Source: Caulobacteraceae bacterium
GTDB taxonomy: Bacteria > Pseudomonadota > Alphaproteobacteria > Caulobacterales > Caulobacteraceae
Reading direction: 5' to 3'
Assembly: GCA_027489335.1 (NCBI GenBank)
Contig: JAIXZX010000001.1
Span: 1-64,000 of the forward strand
DNA: 64,000 nt
The notes below the pieces were generated by a model, which was given only the letters and a program-made list of their open reading frames with translations, did no database searches and was not told the DNA's origin. Position numbers and translations under genes: made by a program. This document shows positions 25,685 to 34,531 of this stretch, one piece after another. The stretch's first letter is position 1, and the number at the start of each line of letters is the position of its first letter.

Positions 25685-25710
25685 CTCAAGTGATCAAACC
25701 TCACTTTGAG
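25685..25710. promoter_or_regulatory. Imperfect dyad in the LuxR/kinase divergent promoter
   Basis: CTCAAGTGA (25685-25693) and TCACTTTGAG (25701-25710) are inverted repeats apart from one extra base in the right arm. They lie 35-60 bases upstream of the LuxR-type gene and could be its own operator. No binding protein is identified. Confidence 0.4.
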
Positions 25711-25721
25711 TAGGGATATCC

Positions 25722-25735
25722 TTGATCTGCGTCAC
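25722..25735. promoter_or_regulatory. Candidate FixK/FNR box upstream of hybrid kinase and LuxR regulator
   Basis: TTGATCTGCGTCAC matches the FixK/FNR consensus TTGA-N6-TCAA at all but the last base. Its centre (25728.5) is about 78 bases from the LuxR start at 25650, so a -41.5 activator site would give a 37-base leader. In the kinase direction the transcript would begin near 25770, which argues that the kinase is translated from 25882 rather than from the ATG at 25750. Confidence 0.55.
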
Positions 25736-25881
25736 CTGGCCGCCCGGCCATGACCATTCGGCGCAGTTCAGGTCAACCGGAGATGGGCGCCGCCGCACCG
25801 ACGCCAAGGCATGGCCATTGGGTGGGATTTATCCCTGAAACGAACTGGGAAAGGCTGGCGACAGGAGAGCTGAAGCCGCCC

Positions 25882-27963
25882 ATGAGTCATTTGGAGACAG
25901 GACCCAACCCATCCTCGGCGGCGTCTGGTGGCCCAGACCTCCTGGTCAGCGAGTTCTTGCAGGCGGAGTTCGCCTTCATGGTGCTCGACTTCGACGCCGA
26001 GCTGCGGTTCGTCGGCGGGGCCTGCGCCCTGCCCGGAGGAGCGGCCGGCCAGGCGCCCTGCCCGGCCGGGGCGCGTCTGGCCCACCTGTTCACGCCCAGC
26101 GATCTGGAGCGGCTGGAGCCGCTGATCGTCGCCGCCCTGCAAGCCCGCCCAGGCGCGATCAAGATCACGTCAGGCTACGGCGCCGAAACCCGGACCCTCA
26201 AGCTCGGCGTCCTTCCCCGCTGCCAGGGCGACGGGGCGGGGCCGGCGGGACTGGTTCTGACCATCGAGGATGTCACCCAGCGCCTGGAGAGCCGGCTTCG
26301 CCTGGAGGCGCTCGAAGATCGGCTGCGGGCCATTCTCAGTCACGCGGCGGACGCGGTGATCGTAATCGACACCGAAGGTCGGATTGAACTGGCCAATGGC
26401 GCGGCTGAACGTCTGACCGGCTGGGTGGCTGGCGACCTGGTCGGCAGCCCGATCACGGTGCTGATGGAGGAGCCGTTCCGCAGCAGCCACCAGGGACAGA
26501 TCGAGCGCTATCTGGAGTTTGGCGACAGCGGGATCCTGAACGTAGGCCCCAGACCCTTCCCGCTGCTCCGCCGGGACGGCGCCACCTTGCCCATAGAGCT
26601 ATCGGTGGGCGAGGCCTTCATTGCGGGCGAACGCAAGTTCATCGGCGTCTGCCGGGACATCAGCCAACGGTTGGAGAAGGACGAGGCGCTGCGCTCGGCC
26701 AACGCCGCCCTGCGCCACAAGATCAGCGAGCTTCAGGCGGTGAGCCAGGGCCTGGAAGCCCAGAAGCTCGCCCTGGAACGCCTTGCCGCCGACAACGCCG
26801 CGGCCCGGGCCGAGGCTGAACGGGCCAATCAGGCCAAGTCCCGCTTCCTGGCCACCATGAGCCATGAACTGCGCACGCCGCTGAACGGCATACTGGCGGT
26901 GTCGGAGGCGCTGGGGCGACGTGGCCTGCCGCCGGCCGATCAGGAGTTGGTGGAGATCATCTCGTCCTCCGGCCAGGGCCTGCTCTCCATTCTCAACGAG
27001 ATCCTCGACCTCTCGCGGGTGGAGTCCGGACAGTTGCAGATCGAGCCGCGGCTCTTCAGCCCGCGGGAGGCGGTCAGGGCGGTGGCCGAGGTCTGGCGGT
27101 TCGCCGCCGAGGCCAAGGGCCTTGAGTTGCGCGTCCAGACAAGGGGCCTGGCGGCCCCACGGATCGGCGACGCGCAGCGCCTGCGGCAGATCCTGTCCAA
27201 CCTTGTGAACAATGCGATCAAGTTCACCGACCGCGGGGCGATCACGCTGCGGGCCCGTCCCGTGGCGCAGGGCCAGCGGCTGCGGTTCGAGGTGATCGAC
27301 AGTGGTCCAGGGGTCGCGCCCCACGACCGTGAGCGGCTGTTCGAACCGTTCGTACAGGCCGATTCCGAGCGAACCCGGCGCCATGGCGGCGCGGGTCTGG
27401 GCCTGGCCATCTGCCGGGAGCTGGCCGGCCTGATGGGCGGACGCATCTGGGTGGAGCCCACCCCGAACGGCGGGGCCTGTTTCGTCGTCGACCTGCCCCT
27501 GGCGCTGGCCGAGGCGGCGCCGGCGCGCCCGCCTTCGGGGGAGCCCGCCGTCGCGGCTGTCCGACGGATGCAGGATCCCAGGATCCTGGTCGCCGAGGAT
27601 CATCCGCTCAACCGGCTAGTGGCCTCCATCATCCTGCAGGAGGCTGGGCTTAGGTTCGACTTCGCTGAGGACGGCGTGGCGGCCGTGGAGGCGGTGACCG
27701 GCGGCGGCTACGATCTGGTGCTGATGGACGTCAACATGCCCCGCATGGACGGGCTGGAGGCCACGCGTCACATTCGGGCGCTGGCGAGCCCCATGCGCGG
27801 AATCCCGATTGTCGCGGTGACGGCGAACGCCGCGCCCGAGGAGGTCGAGGCGTGCCTGCGCGCCGGGATGACCGCCTTTGTCGCCAAGCCGATCCGGGCT
27901 GGCGATCTGCTGGAGGTGCTGACCGCGGCCCTGTCGGCCGCCGACTCTGTCAGACCTGATTGA
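25882..27963 (+). CDS. PAS-containing hybrid sensor histidine kinase with C-terminal receiver
   Basis: With the start at ATG 25882 the protein has 693 residues. An N-terminal variable region (1-140, possible first PAS) is followed by a clear PAS/PAC domain (about 145-265, ADAVIVIDTEGRIELANGAA), a coiled coil, and a HisKA domain with MSHELRTPLNG (phospho-acceptor His328). The ATPase domain has LSNLVNNAIKFT, DSGPGVAP and GAGLGLAICREL. The receiver has VAEDHPLN and LVLMDVNMP with phospho-Asp616. No membrane segment is seen, so it is probably a soluble sensor. In-frame ATG 25750 would add 44 residues of non-conserved sequence and lies only 15 bases after a FixK-like box, so I prefer 25882, with moderate certainty. 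It overlaps the convergent dioxygenase gene by 14 bases. Confidence 0.9.
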   Translation: MSHLETGPNPSSAASGGPDLLVSEFLQAEFAFMVLDFDAELRFVGGACALPGGAAGQAPCPAGARLAHLFTPSDLERLEPLIVAALQARPGAIKITSGYGAETRTLKLGVLPRCQGDGAGPAGLVLTIEDVTQRLESRLRLEALEDRLRAILSHAADAVIVIDTEGRIELANGAAERLTGWVAGDLVGSPITVLMEEPFRSSHQGQIERYLEFGDSGILNVGPRPFPLLRRDGATLPIELSVGEAFIAGERKFIGVCRDISQRLEKDEALRSANAALRHKISELQAVSQGLEAQKLALERLAADNAAARAEAERANQAKSRFLATMSHELRTPLNGILAVSEALGRRGLPPADQELVEIISSSGQGLLSILNEILDLSRVESGQLQIEPRLFSPREAVRAVAEVWRFAAEAKGLELRVQTRGLAAPRIGDAQRLRQILSNLVNNAIKFTDRGAITLRARPVAQGQRLRFEVIDSGPGVAPHDRERLFEPFVQADSERTRRHGGAGLGLAICRELAGLMGGRIWVEPTPNGGACFVVDLPLALAEAAPARPPSGEPAVAAVRRMQDPRILVAEDHPLNRLVASIILQEAGLRFDFAEDGVAAVEAVTGGGYDLVLMDVNMPRMDGLEATRHIRALASPMRGIPIVAVTANAAPEEVEACLRAGMTAFVAKPIRAGDLLEVLTAALSAADSVRPD

Positions 27964-28882
27964 CGATATTTCCTTTGACCACCGCCTGCCCGTCCGGGGC
28001 GAGGTCGAGGCGGGTCTGTGGCAGGGCGAGCGGCCCCCGCAGGGTCTGGTTCACCGCATCGATCCCCGCAGGCTCCCGACCTCTGGCGAGGAGGTAGCGC
28101 AGCGAGATGCGCTCATGGTCGGCGGCGTCAGGCTGGGTGCCGTGCAGGGTGCAGGCGTGCCAGATGGCCGCGAAGCCAGCCGGACCGGTGAGCAGCTTTT
28201 GGCGCACCATGGCCTCCCCGCCGCGGCCGTCGCGGTAGGTCCAGGTCTCGGCGTCCTGACGGGTCAGGTCGTGGGGAAACACCGTCCCGCCCAACTGATG
28301 CGAACCGGTGAGCAGGAACAGCGGCGCGTCCAGCCGGCTGACAGGATGCAGATAGACGTAGAGGGTCAGGAAGTCGGCCGGCCGGTCGCGGTAGTCGATC
28401 AGGTCCTGGTGGAAATCGATCCCATAGAAGTAGGTCACGTCCCGGTATTCCGGCCGGACATAGGCGCCGAGATTGTTCACCGGATTGCCAAGGATGCGGG
28501 CCCGCAGCCAGGGGGGCACGGAGGTCTGGGGCACGCCACAGACCACCTTGCGGTTCAAGAGCTCATACCCCTCGCCCAGCAGGGCCTGCAGGGCGCTGGC
28601 GATGTGCGGCGCCTGCTCCACGAAGCCCAGACGGTCTTCGAACCGTTCGAGCAGGTTGCGGCCCGGTCGGGGATTGACGCCCACATGCTGCGGGTCGGCG
28701 TCGAATTCGGCCTCGCTCAGGAAGAGGCGATGGTCGAAGGGGCGGGTAGCCCGGATGTCGGCCAGCAAGGCGGCGGCGGCCTGGGGATCAATGAGCTCGT
28801 CAAAGACGTGGGCGCCATAGGCGATGAAGTCGGTGACGGCGGGGTGGACTGTGGTGGGCGCGGCGGCGCGGACGGCGGTCAT
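27950..28882 (-). CDS. Phytanoyl-CoA dioxygenase family protein (Fe(II)/2-oxoglutarate)
   Basis: The 310-residue product contains the metal-binding H-x-D in DFHQDLIDYRDR and the distal His in WHACTLHGTQPDAADHERIS with an Arg a few residues on (SLRYLLARG) for 2-oxoglutarate. These are the features of PhyH-type dioxygenases. A typical lid segment and LTLYVYLHPVSRLDAPLFLL for the beta-helix core are also visible. Family members hydroxylate acyl-CoA, amino acids or natural products, so the substrate cannot be named. GGAGGCTCC precedes ATG 28882. The 3' ends of this gene and the kinase overlap. Confidence 0.85.
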   Translation of the reverse strand: MTAVRAAAPTTVHPAVTDFIAYGAHVFDELIDPQAAAALLADIRATRPFDHRLFLSEAEFDADPQHVGVNPRPGRNLLERFEDRLGFVEQAPHIASALQALLGEGYELLNRKVVCGVPQTSVPPWLRARILGNPVNNLGAYVRPEYRDVTYFYGIDFHQDLIDYRDRPADFLTLYVYLHPVSRLDAPLFLLTGSHQLGGTVFPHDLTRQDAETWTYRDGRGGEAMVRQKLLTGPAGFAAIWHACTLHGTQPDAADHERISLRYLLARGREPAGIDAVNQTLRGPLALPQTRLDLAPDGQAVVKGNIVNQV

Positions 28883-28944
28883 GGAGCCTCCGAGATTGCC
28901 CAGAGAGTCTCCCCCGCGCCGCCTGAAGATCGCGTTAACCCTGT

Positions 28945-29433
28945 TCAGGGCCGTCCGGGCGCCAGGCGTGGAGCGCTGTCGGGCGGCGGAGTCTGCTCGA
29001 GCTCAGCGATCAAGGCCTTCATCTCGGCGATCTCGCGCACCTGGGCGGCCAGGATCTCGTCGGCCAGGGCTCGCACGCGCGGATCGCGGATATGGGCCCG
29101 TTCACTGGTCATGATTGCGATGGAGTGGTGCGGCGTCATGGCCTTCATGTAGGCGACATCCCCGACGCCGGTCTGGCTGCGCACCATCCAAAGGGCGCCG
29201 GCGAAGACGACGACGGAGCCGGCGAGGATGGCGAGGTTCAAGGTCTTGTTCGGGTACATTCCAAACATGAAGAGCAACATGACGACGGCCATGGTCGCGC
29301 CCATGACCAAGGCCATATAGGCGCGGGTCTGGCTGAACAGCACATGGTCGAGGGCGTAGGTGTTCAGGTACATCAACACGAACATGACTAGGGTCGAGGT
29401 GGCGATCATGGCGCCAAATCGGGCATAGCTCAT
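28945..29433 (-). CDS. DUF305-family membrane protein
   Basis: The 162-residue product has three hydrophobic segments (about 5-27, 38-60 and 66-84) followed by the DUF305 segment GDVAYMKAMTPHHSIAIMTS and REIAEMKALIAELEQ. DUF305 domains are four-helix, ferritin-like modules with conserved His and Met residues, often near copper-handling genes. That role is only suggested here. The C-terminal tail is Pro-rich. A strong AAGGAGG ribosome site precedes ATG 29433. The sulfatase gene ends 54 bases upstream of its start on the same strand, so the two could be one transcript. A copper link would be interesting because formylglycine-generating enzymes use copper. Confidence 0.85.
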   Translation of the reverse strand: MSYARFGAMIATSTLVMFVLMYLNTYALDHVLFSQTRAYMALVMGATMAVVMLLFMFGMYPNKTLNLAILAGSVVVFAGALWMVRSQTGVGDVAYMKAMTPHHSIAIMTSERAHIRDPRVRALADEILAAQVREIAEMKALIAELEQTPPPDSAPRLAPGRP

Positions 29434-29487
29434 GGCGGGCCTCCTTCTTTGCTGGAGGCGGAACGCATAAGCTCGTCGTTGGCGCCC

Positions 29488-31695
29488 TTAGGTCGCCGGA
29501 TCTGGGCGTAAGGCGCGCCAGCCCATGGCCAGGATGGCGATCAGCAGGGCCTCGACGATCATCGGCGGGATCTGTGGAACGCCGCCCCCTGAGGCGATCA
29601 GACTGATCACCCGGCCGGTGAGGGCCAGGCCCAGCAGGACCATAGCTGGCGCGAGCCAGCGGCGATCTGCCCGCAGGGCCGCCAGGAGGGCGAACAGGCC
29701 CCCTGCCCCGAAGAAGCCGCCGAGGTCGGCCCGCAGGCTGGCGATCCCCAGCGGGCCGTCGGCCGCCAGTCCGAGGGTGGCGGCGAACGTCAGGGGCTGG
29801 GTCCAGATCCGAAGCGCGATGGCCAGCATGAGCAGCCCCACCAGCCCCACCAGGGTCCGGGAGATCCCCCGCCCCACGGACGCCGCGCGCTCAGGCCTGC
29901 GCCGGGCGAACCGACGCCAGCCGAAAATGGCCAGGCCCACGAGCCCGATGAGAACGGCGAGGGCGATCAACAGCGGCGCCCGGACGTCCGCCAGAATATG
30001 AGAGAGCAGGTTCAGGGCGACCTGGCGATCGACGGAGAACCCCTCCGGAATGTCGGCGGCGCCCACCGCCTTGGCGTAGGCCTGGTAGTCGGCCAGCATG
30101 GCCGCCACCCGCTCAGGCTGGGACGAGGCAAGATCGGTGGTCTCGCCGGGATCACGGACGATGTCGTAGAGCCGCCAAGCTGGATCGCCCCAGGCGCCGG
30201 CGTTGCGGGTGAGCTTGTAGTCGCCCTTGAACAGAGCCGAATCCCCCGCCGCTTCAAGACCGACGGGGTCGTAAGGCCCATAGATCCGCTCCGCCTCGCC
30301 GGTAAGCACAGGCCGCAGACTGCGCCCATGCAAGGGCGGATGATCGACGCCCACGAGATCAAGGAGGGTGGGTGCGATGTCGGAGATCAGGCTGAAGGCC
30401 CGCACGGTCTGGCCTTCGGGCAGACCGGGGCCGGCCATGATCAGCGGGACCCGAAGGCCGCCCTCGCTGGAGTAGAACTTGTAGAGCGCCCCTGGCGCAG
30501 CCGCCGCGCTGGCCCAACCGGGACCGATGGCGGCGTAGGTTCCTGGCCCGCCCATGATGTCGGGTCCGTACTCATAGCCCTGTCTGCGAAGCCAGAAGCG
30601 GAAGATCGGCTGGGCGACGGGATCGCCCGCCTCGGGCCCGTTATCGGAAAGAACGACGAACAGGGTGTTGTCATACTGGCCGGTGGCCCGGAGGTGCTCC
30701 ACCAACCGCCCGAAATGGTGGTCCATCGCCTCGAGCATGCCGGCGTTGATGGCCATGGAGCGGGCCGCCTGGGCCTGGGCCTCCGGCGACAGGGCGTTCC
30801 ATTCGGCGACATTGCGCGGCGGCGGGCCCATGGGGGTGTCGGCCGCGATCAGCCCCGTGCGCACAGCGCCCTGGCGCCGGCGTTCCCGCTGGGCGGTCCA
30901 GCCGTCGAGATAGGCCGCTTCGTACTTGCGGACGAAGGCCTCCGGCGCCTGAACCGGAATGTGGATAGCCAGGAAAGGCAGATAGGCGAAGAAGGGCGCG
31001 GCCTCCCCCGACCCGTCGCCGATATAGTCGATCATCTGGTCGACCAGGAATTCCGACGAATAGAAGTCCTTGGGCAGGGTTGCGGGCTTGCCATCCTCGA
31101 ACCAGGGCGAGCGCTCGTAGAGGGGGAGGTAGGACCGCCCATCCCAGTTGTCGCCGCCGGTGGCGTCGAGGGCGAAAGAGCGGTCAAACCCATGGGCGTC
31201 GGGCAGATCGCCGGGGCCGTGCCCCAGGTGCCACTTGCCGGCCATGTAGGTGCGGTAGCCCACCCGCTTGAGGCGGGTGGCCACCGTCTCCACCCCCTGG
31301 GCCAGACGTCCCTGATAGGCCGGCAGGTCACGATGTTCGGGCGGAGTTGACTCGGGCAGATTGGCGACGCCGGCCGTATGGCTGTCGAGGCCGGTCATCA
31401 GCATGGCCCGCGACGGCGCGCACATGGGCGTGGCGTGGAAGTTGGAGAACCGCGCGCCGCGGGCCGCCAGGGCGTCGATGGTCGGGGTGGCGATCTCGCT
31501 CCCATAGGCGCCGAAATCGGTATAGCCGGCGTCATCAACCAGGATCAGGACGATGTTCGGACGCTTGGCGTTCGTCTGGGCCTGAGCCTCCGCCGGCGGC
31601 GCCAGCAGGGCGCAGGTCAGGGCCAAGAGGCCGCAAACCAGACTGATCAGAGAGCGTGAAGACCCCTGCCCCATAGCCATCCCCTGACCCGACAT
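29488..31695 (-). CDS. Secreted Cys-type sulfatase fused to a multi-pass membrane domain
   Basis: The 735-residue protein begins with a signal peptide (residues 1-38, LVCGLLALTCALLAPPAEAQ). The sulfatase domain (about 45-560) starts PNIVLILVDDAGYTDFGAYG with two metal-binding Asp residues. It has the formylglycine motif C92-A-P-S-R and MAGKWHLGHGPGDLP with active-site Lys and His. Arylsulfatase-type enzymes hydrolyse sulfate esters using the formylglycine made from this Cys. Residues about 565-735 are unusual: five hydrophobic segments, of which the last part (GGFFGAGGLFALLAALRADR, then GRVISLIASG) resembles DUF4345 proteins. The catalytic domain would sit in the periplasm, anchored by this module. 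AGGAG precedes ATG 31695. It is divergent from the second sulfatase. Confidence 0.92.
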   Translation of the reverse strand: MSGQGMAMGQGSSRSLISLVCGLLALTCALLAPPAEAQAQTNAKRPNIVLILVDDAGYTDFGAYGSEIATPTIDALAARGARFSNFHATPMCAPSRAMLMTGLDSHTAGVANLPESTPPEHRDLPAYQGRLAQGVETVATRLKRVGYRTYMAGKWHLGHGPGDLPDAHGFDRSFALDATGGDNWDGRSYLPLYERSPWFEDGKPATLPKDFYSSEFLVDQMIDYIGDGSGEAAPFFAYLPFLAIHIPVQAPEAFVRKYEAAYLDGWTAQRERRRQGAVRTGLIAADTPMGPPPRNVAEWNALSPEAQAQAARSMAINAGMLEAMDHHFGRLVEHLRATGQYDNTLFVVLSDNGPEAGDPVAQPIFRFWLRRQGYEYGPDIMGGPGTYAAIGPGWASAAAAPGALYKFYSSEGGLRVPLIMAGPGLPEGQTVRAFSLISDIAPTLLDLVGVDHPPLHGRSLRPVLTGEAERIYGPYDPVGLEAAGDSALFKGDYKLTRNAGAWGDPAWRLYDIVRDPGETTDLASSQPERVAAMLADYQAYAKAVGAADIPEGFSVDRQVALNLLSHILADVRAPLLIALAVLIGLVGLAIFGWRRFARRRPERAASVGRGISRTLVGLVGLLMLAIALRIWTQPLTFAATLGLAADGPLGIASLRADLGGFFGAGGLFALLAALRADRRWLAPAMVLLGLALTGRVISLIASGGGVPQIPPMIVEALLIAILAMGWRALRPDPAT

Positions 31696-31737
31696 GCGTC
31701 GCTCCTATCAATGCCCGCGATATATATGCACGATGAC

Positions 31738-31752
31738 TGCCAATTTATGCAA
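31738..31752. promoter_or_regulatory. TGCCAAT-N3-TGC motif between the two sulfatase genes
   Basis: TGCCAAT-TTA-TGCAA at 31738-31752 lies 43-57 bases upstream of the sulfatase at 31695 and about 100 bases upstream of the sulfatase at 31848. The same core recurs at 39974-39988 (minus strand) and, with one extra spacer base, at 37692-37707 (minus strand). All three copies are in front of genes of this cluster. Confidence 0.4.
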
Positions 31753-31847
31753 GCTGAAGCCGTTGGCCTCCCGCCCGACCCAAGGGGCTTGAGTCTCGAA
31801 GACAATGGCGCGTATCGTGCCAAAACTTTGGCTGGGGGAGGCCGTCG

Positions 31848-33500
31848 ATGTCACGCAAGATTTGGTTGGGGGTGGGGCTGGCCCTCCTGGTGGCCATCGG
31901 CCTGGGCCTGGCCAACTACAAGTCCATCATCCTCTTCGCCGTGGGGAACCTGGGAAAGCAGGAGATCGCCGAGAACCAGGAGATCGCCTGGGCTCGCGGT
32001 CCCGACGCGGCGCCAGAGGGTGATCGCCCACCCAACGTGATCGTCATCCTGGCCGATGACCTGGGCATGAATGACATCAGCGCCTTCGGCGGCGGCATCG
32101 CCAGTGGGCTGGTGAAGACGCCGAACATCGACGCCCTGGCCGCCCGGGGCGCCAATCTCAGCCAGGCCTATGCGGGCCAGGCGACCTGCGCGCCGTCGCG
32201 GGCGATGATCATGACCGGGCGCTACGCCACCCGGCACGGCTTCGAGTTCACGCCGACCCCCAATGGCATGAGCCGGATCCTGGAGATGTTCTACAATGAC
32301 GGCTCGCGGCCCCATCCCATGCTGCGCGACGCCGAGGCGGCCAGAAACACCCCGCCCATGGCCGAGCAGGGCCTGCCCGGCAGCGAAGTCACCCTGGCCG
32401 AGGTGCTGAAGGCCCGGGGCTATCACACGGTCCACATCGGCAAGTGGCACCTGGGCGACACCGAGGAGTTCAACGCCAACGCTCAGGGCTTCGATGAAAG
32501 CCTGCTGATGGCCAGCGGCCTCTATCTGCCGGAGGACGATCCCAATGTGGTGAACGCCAAGGTGGACTTCGACCCCATAGACAAGTTCCTCTGGGCGCGG
32601 ATGCAGGCCGCCGCCAAGTTCAATGGCGGGCCGATGTTCGCGCCCAGGGGCTATCTGACCGACTACTACACCGAGGAGTCGGTCAAGGTCATCGAGGCCA
32701 ACCGCAATCGCCCCTTCCTGCTCTATCTGGCCCATTGGGGGATCCACACGCCCCTGCAGGCGACTCGGGCCGACTATGACGCCCTGCCGGAGATCAAGGA
32801 CCACCGCCTTCGGGTCTATGGCGCCATGATGCTGGCTCTGGACCGCAGCGTCGGAAAGATCATGGCCGCCCTGGAGGCCCAGGGCCTCGCCGACAACACC
32901 ATCGTGGTCTTCACCAGCGACAATGGCGGGGCCGGCTATATCGGCCTGCCAGAGGTCAACAAGCCCTACCGCGGGTGGAAGATGACCTTCTTCGAGGGCG
33001 GCGTGCGGGTGCCCATGTTCATGGCCTGGCCCGACCGCATCGCCCCTGGCACGGTGATGAGCGATCCGGTCGCCCATATCGACCTGATGCCGACCCTGGC
33101 GGCGGCGGCCGGCGCGGCCGCCCCCACAGACCGGGTCATCGACGGGGTCGATCTGCTGCCCTGGCTGACGGGGCAGCGTCCCGCCCAGGCGCCCCACGAC
33201 ACACTGTTCTGGCAGAGCGGCTACTATCGCGCGGTTTTGCACAAGGGCTGGAAGCTGCAGACCTCCGACCTGCCGAAGAAGGACTGGCTCTACAATCTCG
33301 TGGCCGACCCCACCGAGCAGACCAATCTGGCGCAGGCCAATCCCCAGAAGGTGGCCGAGTTGAAGGCCCTGCTGGCGGCCCACCAGGCGGCCGGTCGCGG
33401 TCCCCTGTTCCCCAATGTCGGCTCGGTGCCCGTGACGGTGGACAAGACTCTGGGCGACCCCGCCACCAAGTCCGACGAATTCATCTACTGGCCAGGCTGA
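31848..33500 (+). CDS. Cys-type sulfatase with N-terminal membrane anchor
   Basis: The 550-residue protein has an uncleaved-looking hydrophobic N-terminus (about 5-23) and then the sulfatase fold. It shows NVIVILADDLGMNDISAFGG for metal binding, C114-A-P-S-R as the formylglycine site, and HIGKWHLGD as the active-site Lys/His segment. FTSDNGGAGYIG completes the metal site and KPYRGWKMTFFEGGVRVPMF is the arylsulfatase C-terminal signature. The substrate is not predictable beyond a sulfate ester. GGGGGAGG precedes ATG 31848. Its stop overlaps the start of the haloalkane dehalogenase gene (TGATG at 33498), so the two enzymes are translationally coupled. Confidence 0.93.
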   Translation: MSRKIWLGVGLALLVAIGLGLANYKSIILFAVGNLGKQEIAENQEIAWARGPDAAPEGDRPPNVIVILADDLGMNDISAFGGGIASGLVKTPNIDALAARGANLSQAYAGQATCAPSRAMIMTGRYATRHGFEFTPTPNGMSRILEMFYNDGSRPHPMLRDAEAARNTPPMAEQGLPGSEVTLAEVLKARGYHTVHIGKWHLGDTEEFNANAQGFDESLLMASGLYLPEDDPNVVNAKVDFDPIDKFLWARMQAAAKFNGGPMFAPRGYLTDYYTEESVKVIEANRNRPFLLYLAHWGIHTPLQATRADYDALPEIKDHRLRVYGAMMLALDRSVGKIMAALEAQGLADNTIVVFTSDNGGAGYIGLPEVNKPYRGWKMTFFEGGVRVPMFMAWPDRIAPGTVMSDPVAHIDLMPTLAAAAGAAAPTDRVIDGVDLLPWLTGQRPAQAPHDTLFWQSGYYRAVLHKGWKLQTSDLPKKDWLYNLVADPTEQTNLAQANPQKVAELKALLAAHQAAGRGPLFPNVGSVPVTVDKTLGDPATKSDEFIYWPG

Positions 33501-34516
33501 TGACACACCCCCCGGAGCCCCAGACCACCGCCGACGGCGTCGCCTATCTGCGCACGCCCGAGGCGGCCTTCGCTGCACTGACCGACTTCCCCTACGCGCC
33601 GCGCTACGCCAGCTTCCAGGGCCTGCGGATGCACTATGTGGACGAAGGTCCGCGGGACGGCCCGGTGGCGTTGCTGATGCACGGCATGCCCACCTGGTCC
33701 TATCTGAACCGGCATCTGATCCGGCGCCTGACCGCAGCCGGCTACCGCTGCATCGCCGCCGATCACATCGGCTTTGGCCGGTCCGACAAGGTCGTTGACG
33801 ATGGATGGTACTCCATCGAGCGCCATGTCCAGGCGCATCGAGCCCTGATCGAGGGGCTCGACCTGCGCAACATCACCCTGTTCTGCCAGGACTGGGGCGG
33901 ACCCATAAGTCTGGCGCAGGTCGCCCACCAGCCCGAGCGGTTTGACCGCCTGGTGATCATGAACACCTGGCTGCATCACGCGGCCTATGCGTACACGCCG
34001 CGGCTCGCTCAGTGGAACGCCCAATGGAAGCCAGACGGTCTGTTCGGCGCCAATGTGCCCGAGCGCCTGTCGCTGGGCTGGTTCATGGCGCTGGCCCTCG
34101 GACATATGGGACCCGCCGACCTGTTCGCCCTGATTCAGACCGGCGCCAAGCCGGAGCTGAGCCCGGCCGGGGAAACGGCCCGGCAAGGCTATGACGCGCC
34201 GTTCGACGGCCTCGGACGCGAGGGCCATGCCGGCCCCCGGCGCTTCCCCCTGAGCTTGCCCTTCGACAATCCCGAGGGCGGCGCAGCCCAGGCCCAGATT
34301 GAGTGGCACGCCGCGCTCTCGACCTGGACCGGACCGATCCACTTCATCTGGGGCGGCGCCGACGAGGTGTTCACCGAAGCCTGGGGACGGACCTGGGCCG
34401 GGGGCTTCCCCCAGGCGACCTTCGATCTGATCCCGGAGGCCGGCCACTTCCTGCAGGACACCCACGGCGACCAGATCGCCGATCTCTTCCTGCAGCGGTT
34501 GGGAAGGGCGGCCTAA
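33500..34516 (+). CDS. Haloalkane dehalogenase-like alpha/beta hydrolase (copy 1)
   Basis: The 338-residue product opens with VAYLRTPEAAFAALTDFPYA, the N-terminal extension typical of subfamily I haloalkane dehalogenases. D131 in CQDWGG is the nucleophile and W132 a halide ligand; D288 (GGADEVF) and H316 (EAGHFL) can complete the triad. The oxyanion/halide loop is H61-G-M-P-T-W, with Met where most family members have Asn or Glu. This raises doubt whether the substrate is a halide. It is about 40 residues longer than the usual enzyme, with extra sequence in the cap (about 215-265). It has no signal peptide. It is coupled to the sulfatase gene by a one-base stop/start overlap. Confidence 0.85.
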   Translation: MTHPPEPQTTADGVAYLRTPEAAFAALTDFPYAPRYASFQGLRMHYVDEGPRDGPVALLMHGMPTWSYLNRHLIRRLTAAGYRCIAADHIGFGRSDKVVDDGWYSIERHVQAHRALIEGLDLRNITLFCQDWGGPISLAQVAHQPERFDRLVIMNTWLHHAAYAYTPRLAQWNAQWKPDGLFGANVPERLSLGWFMALALGHMGPADLFALIQTGAKPELSPAGETARQGYDAPFDGLGREGHAGPRRFPLSLPFDNPEGGAAQAQIEWHAALSTWTGPIHFIWGGADEVFTEAWGRTWAGGFPQATFDLIPEAGHFLQDTHGDQIADLFLQRLGRAA

Positions 34517-34531
34517 CCGCCCTCTCCGGCC

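Noticed and set aside
29998-31350. A 450-codon open frame on the plus strand
   Set aside because: It lies antisense inside the first sulfatase gene and has no recognisable domain.
31721-31731. TATATATGC run as a transposon end or microsatellite
   Set aside because: It is only about nine bases long, has no matching end elsewhere in the window, and lies in a promoter where AT-rich sequence is expected.
31851-33578. A 575-codon open frame on the minus strand
   Set aside because: It is exactly antisense to the second sulfatase, which carries the CAPSR motif and a metal site.
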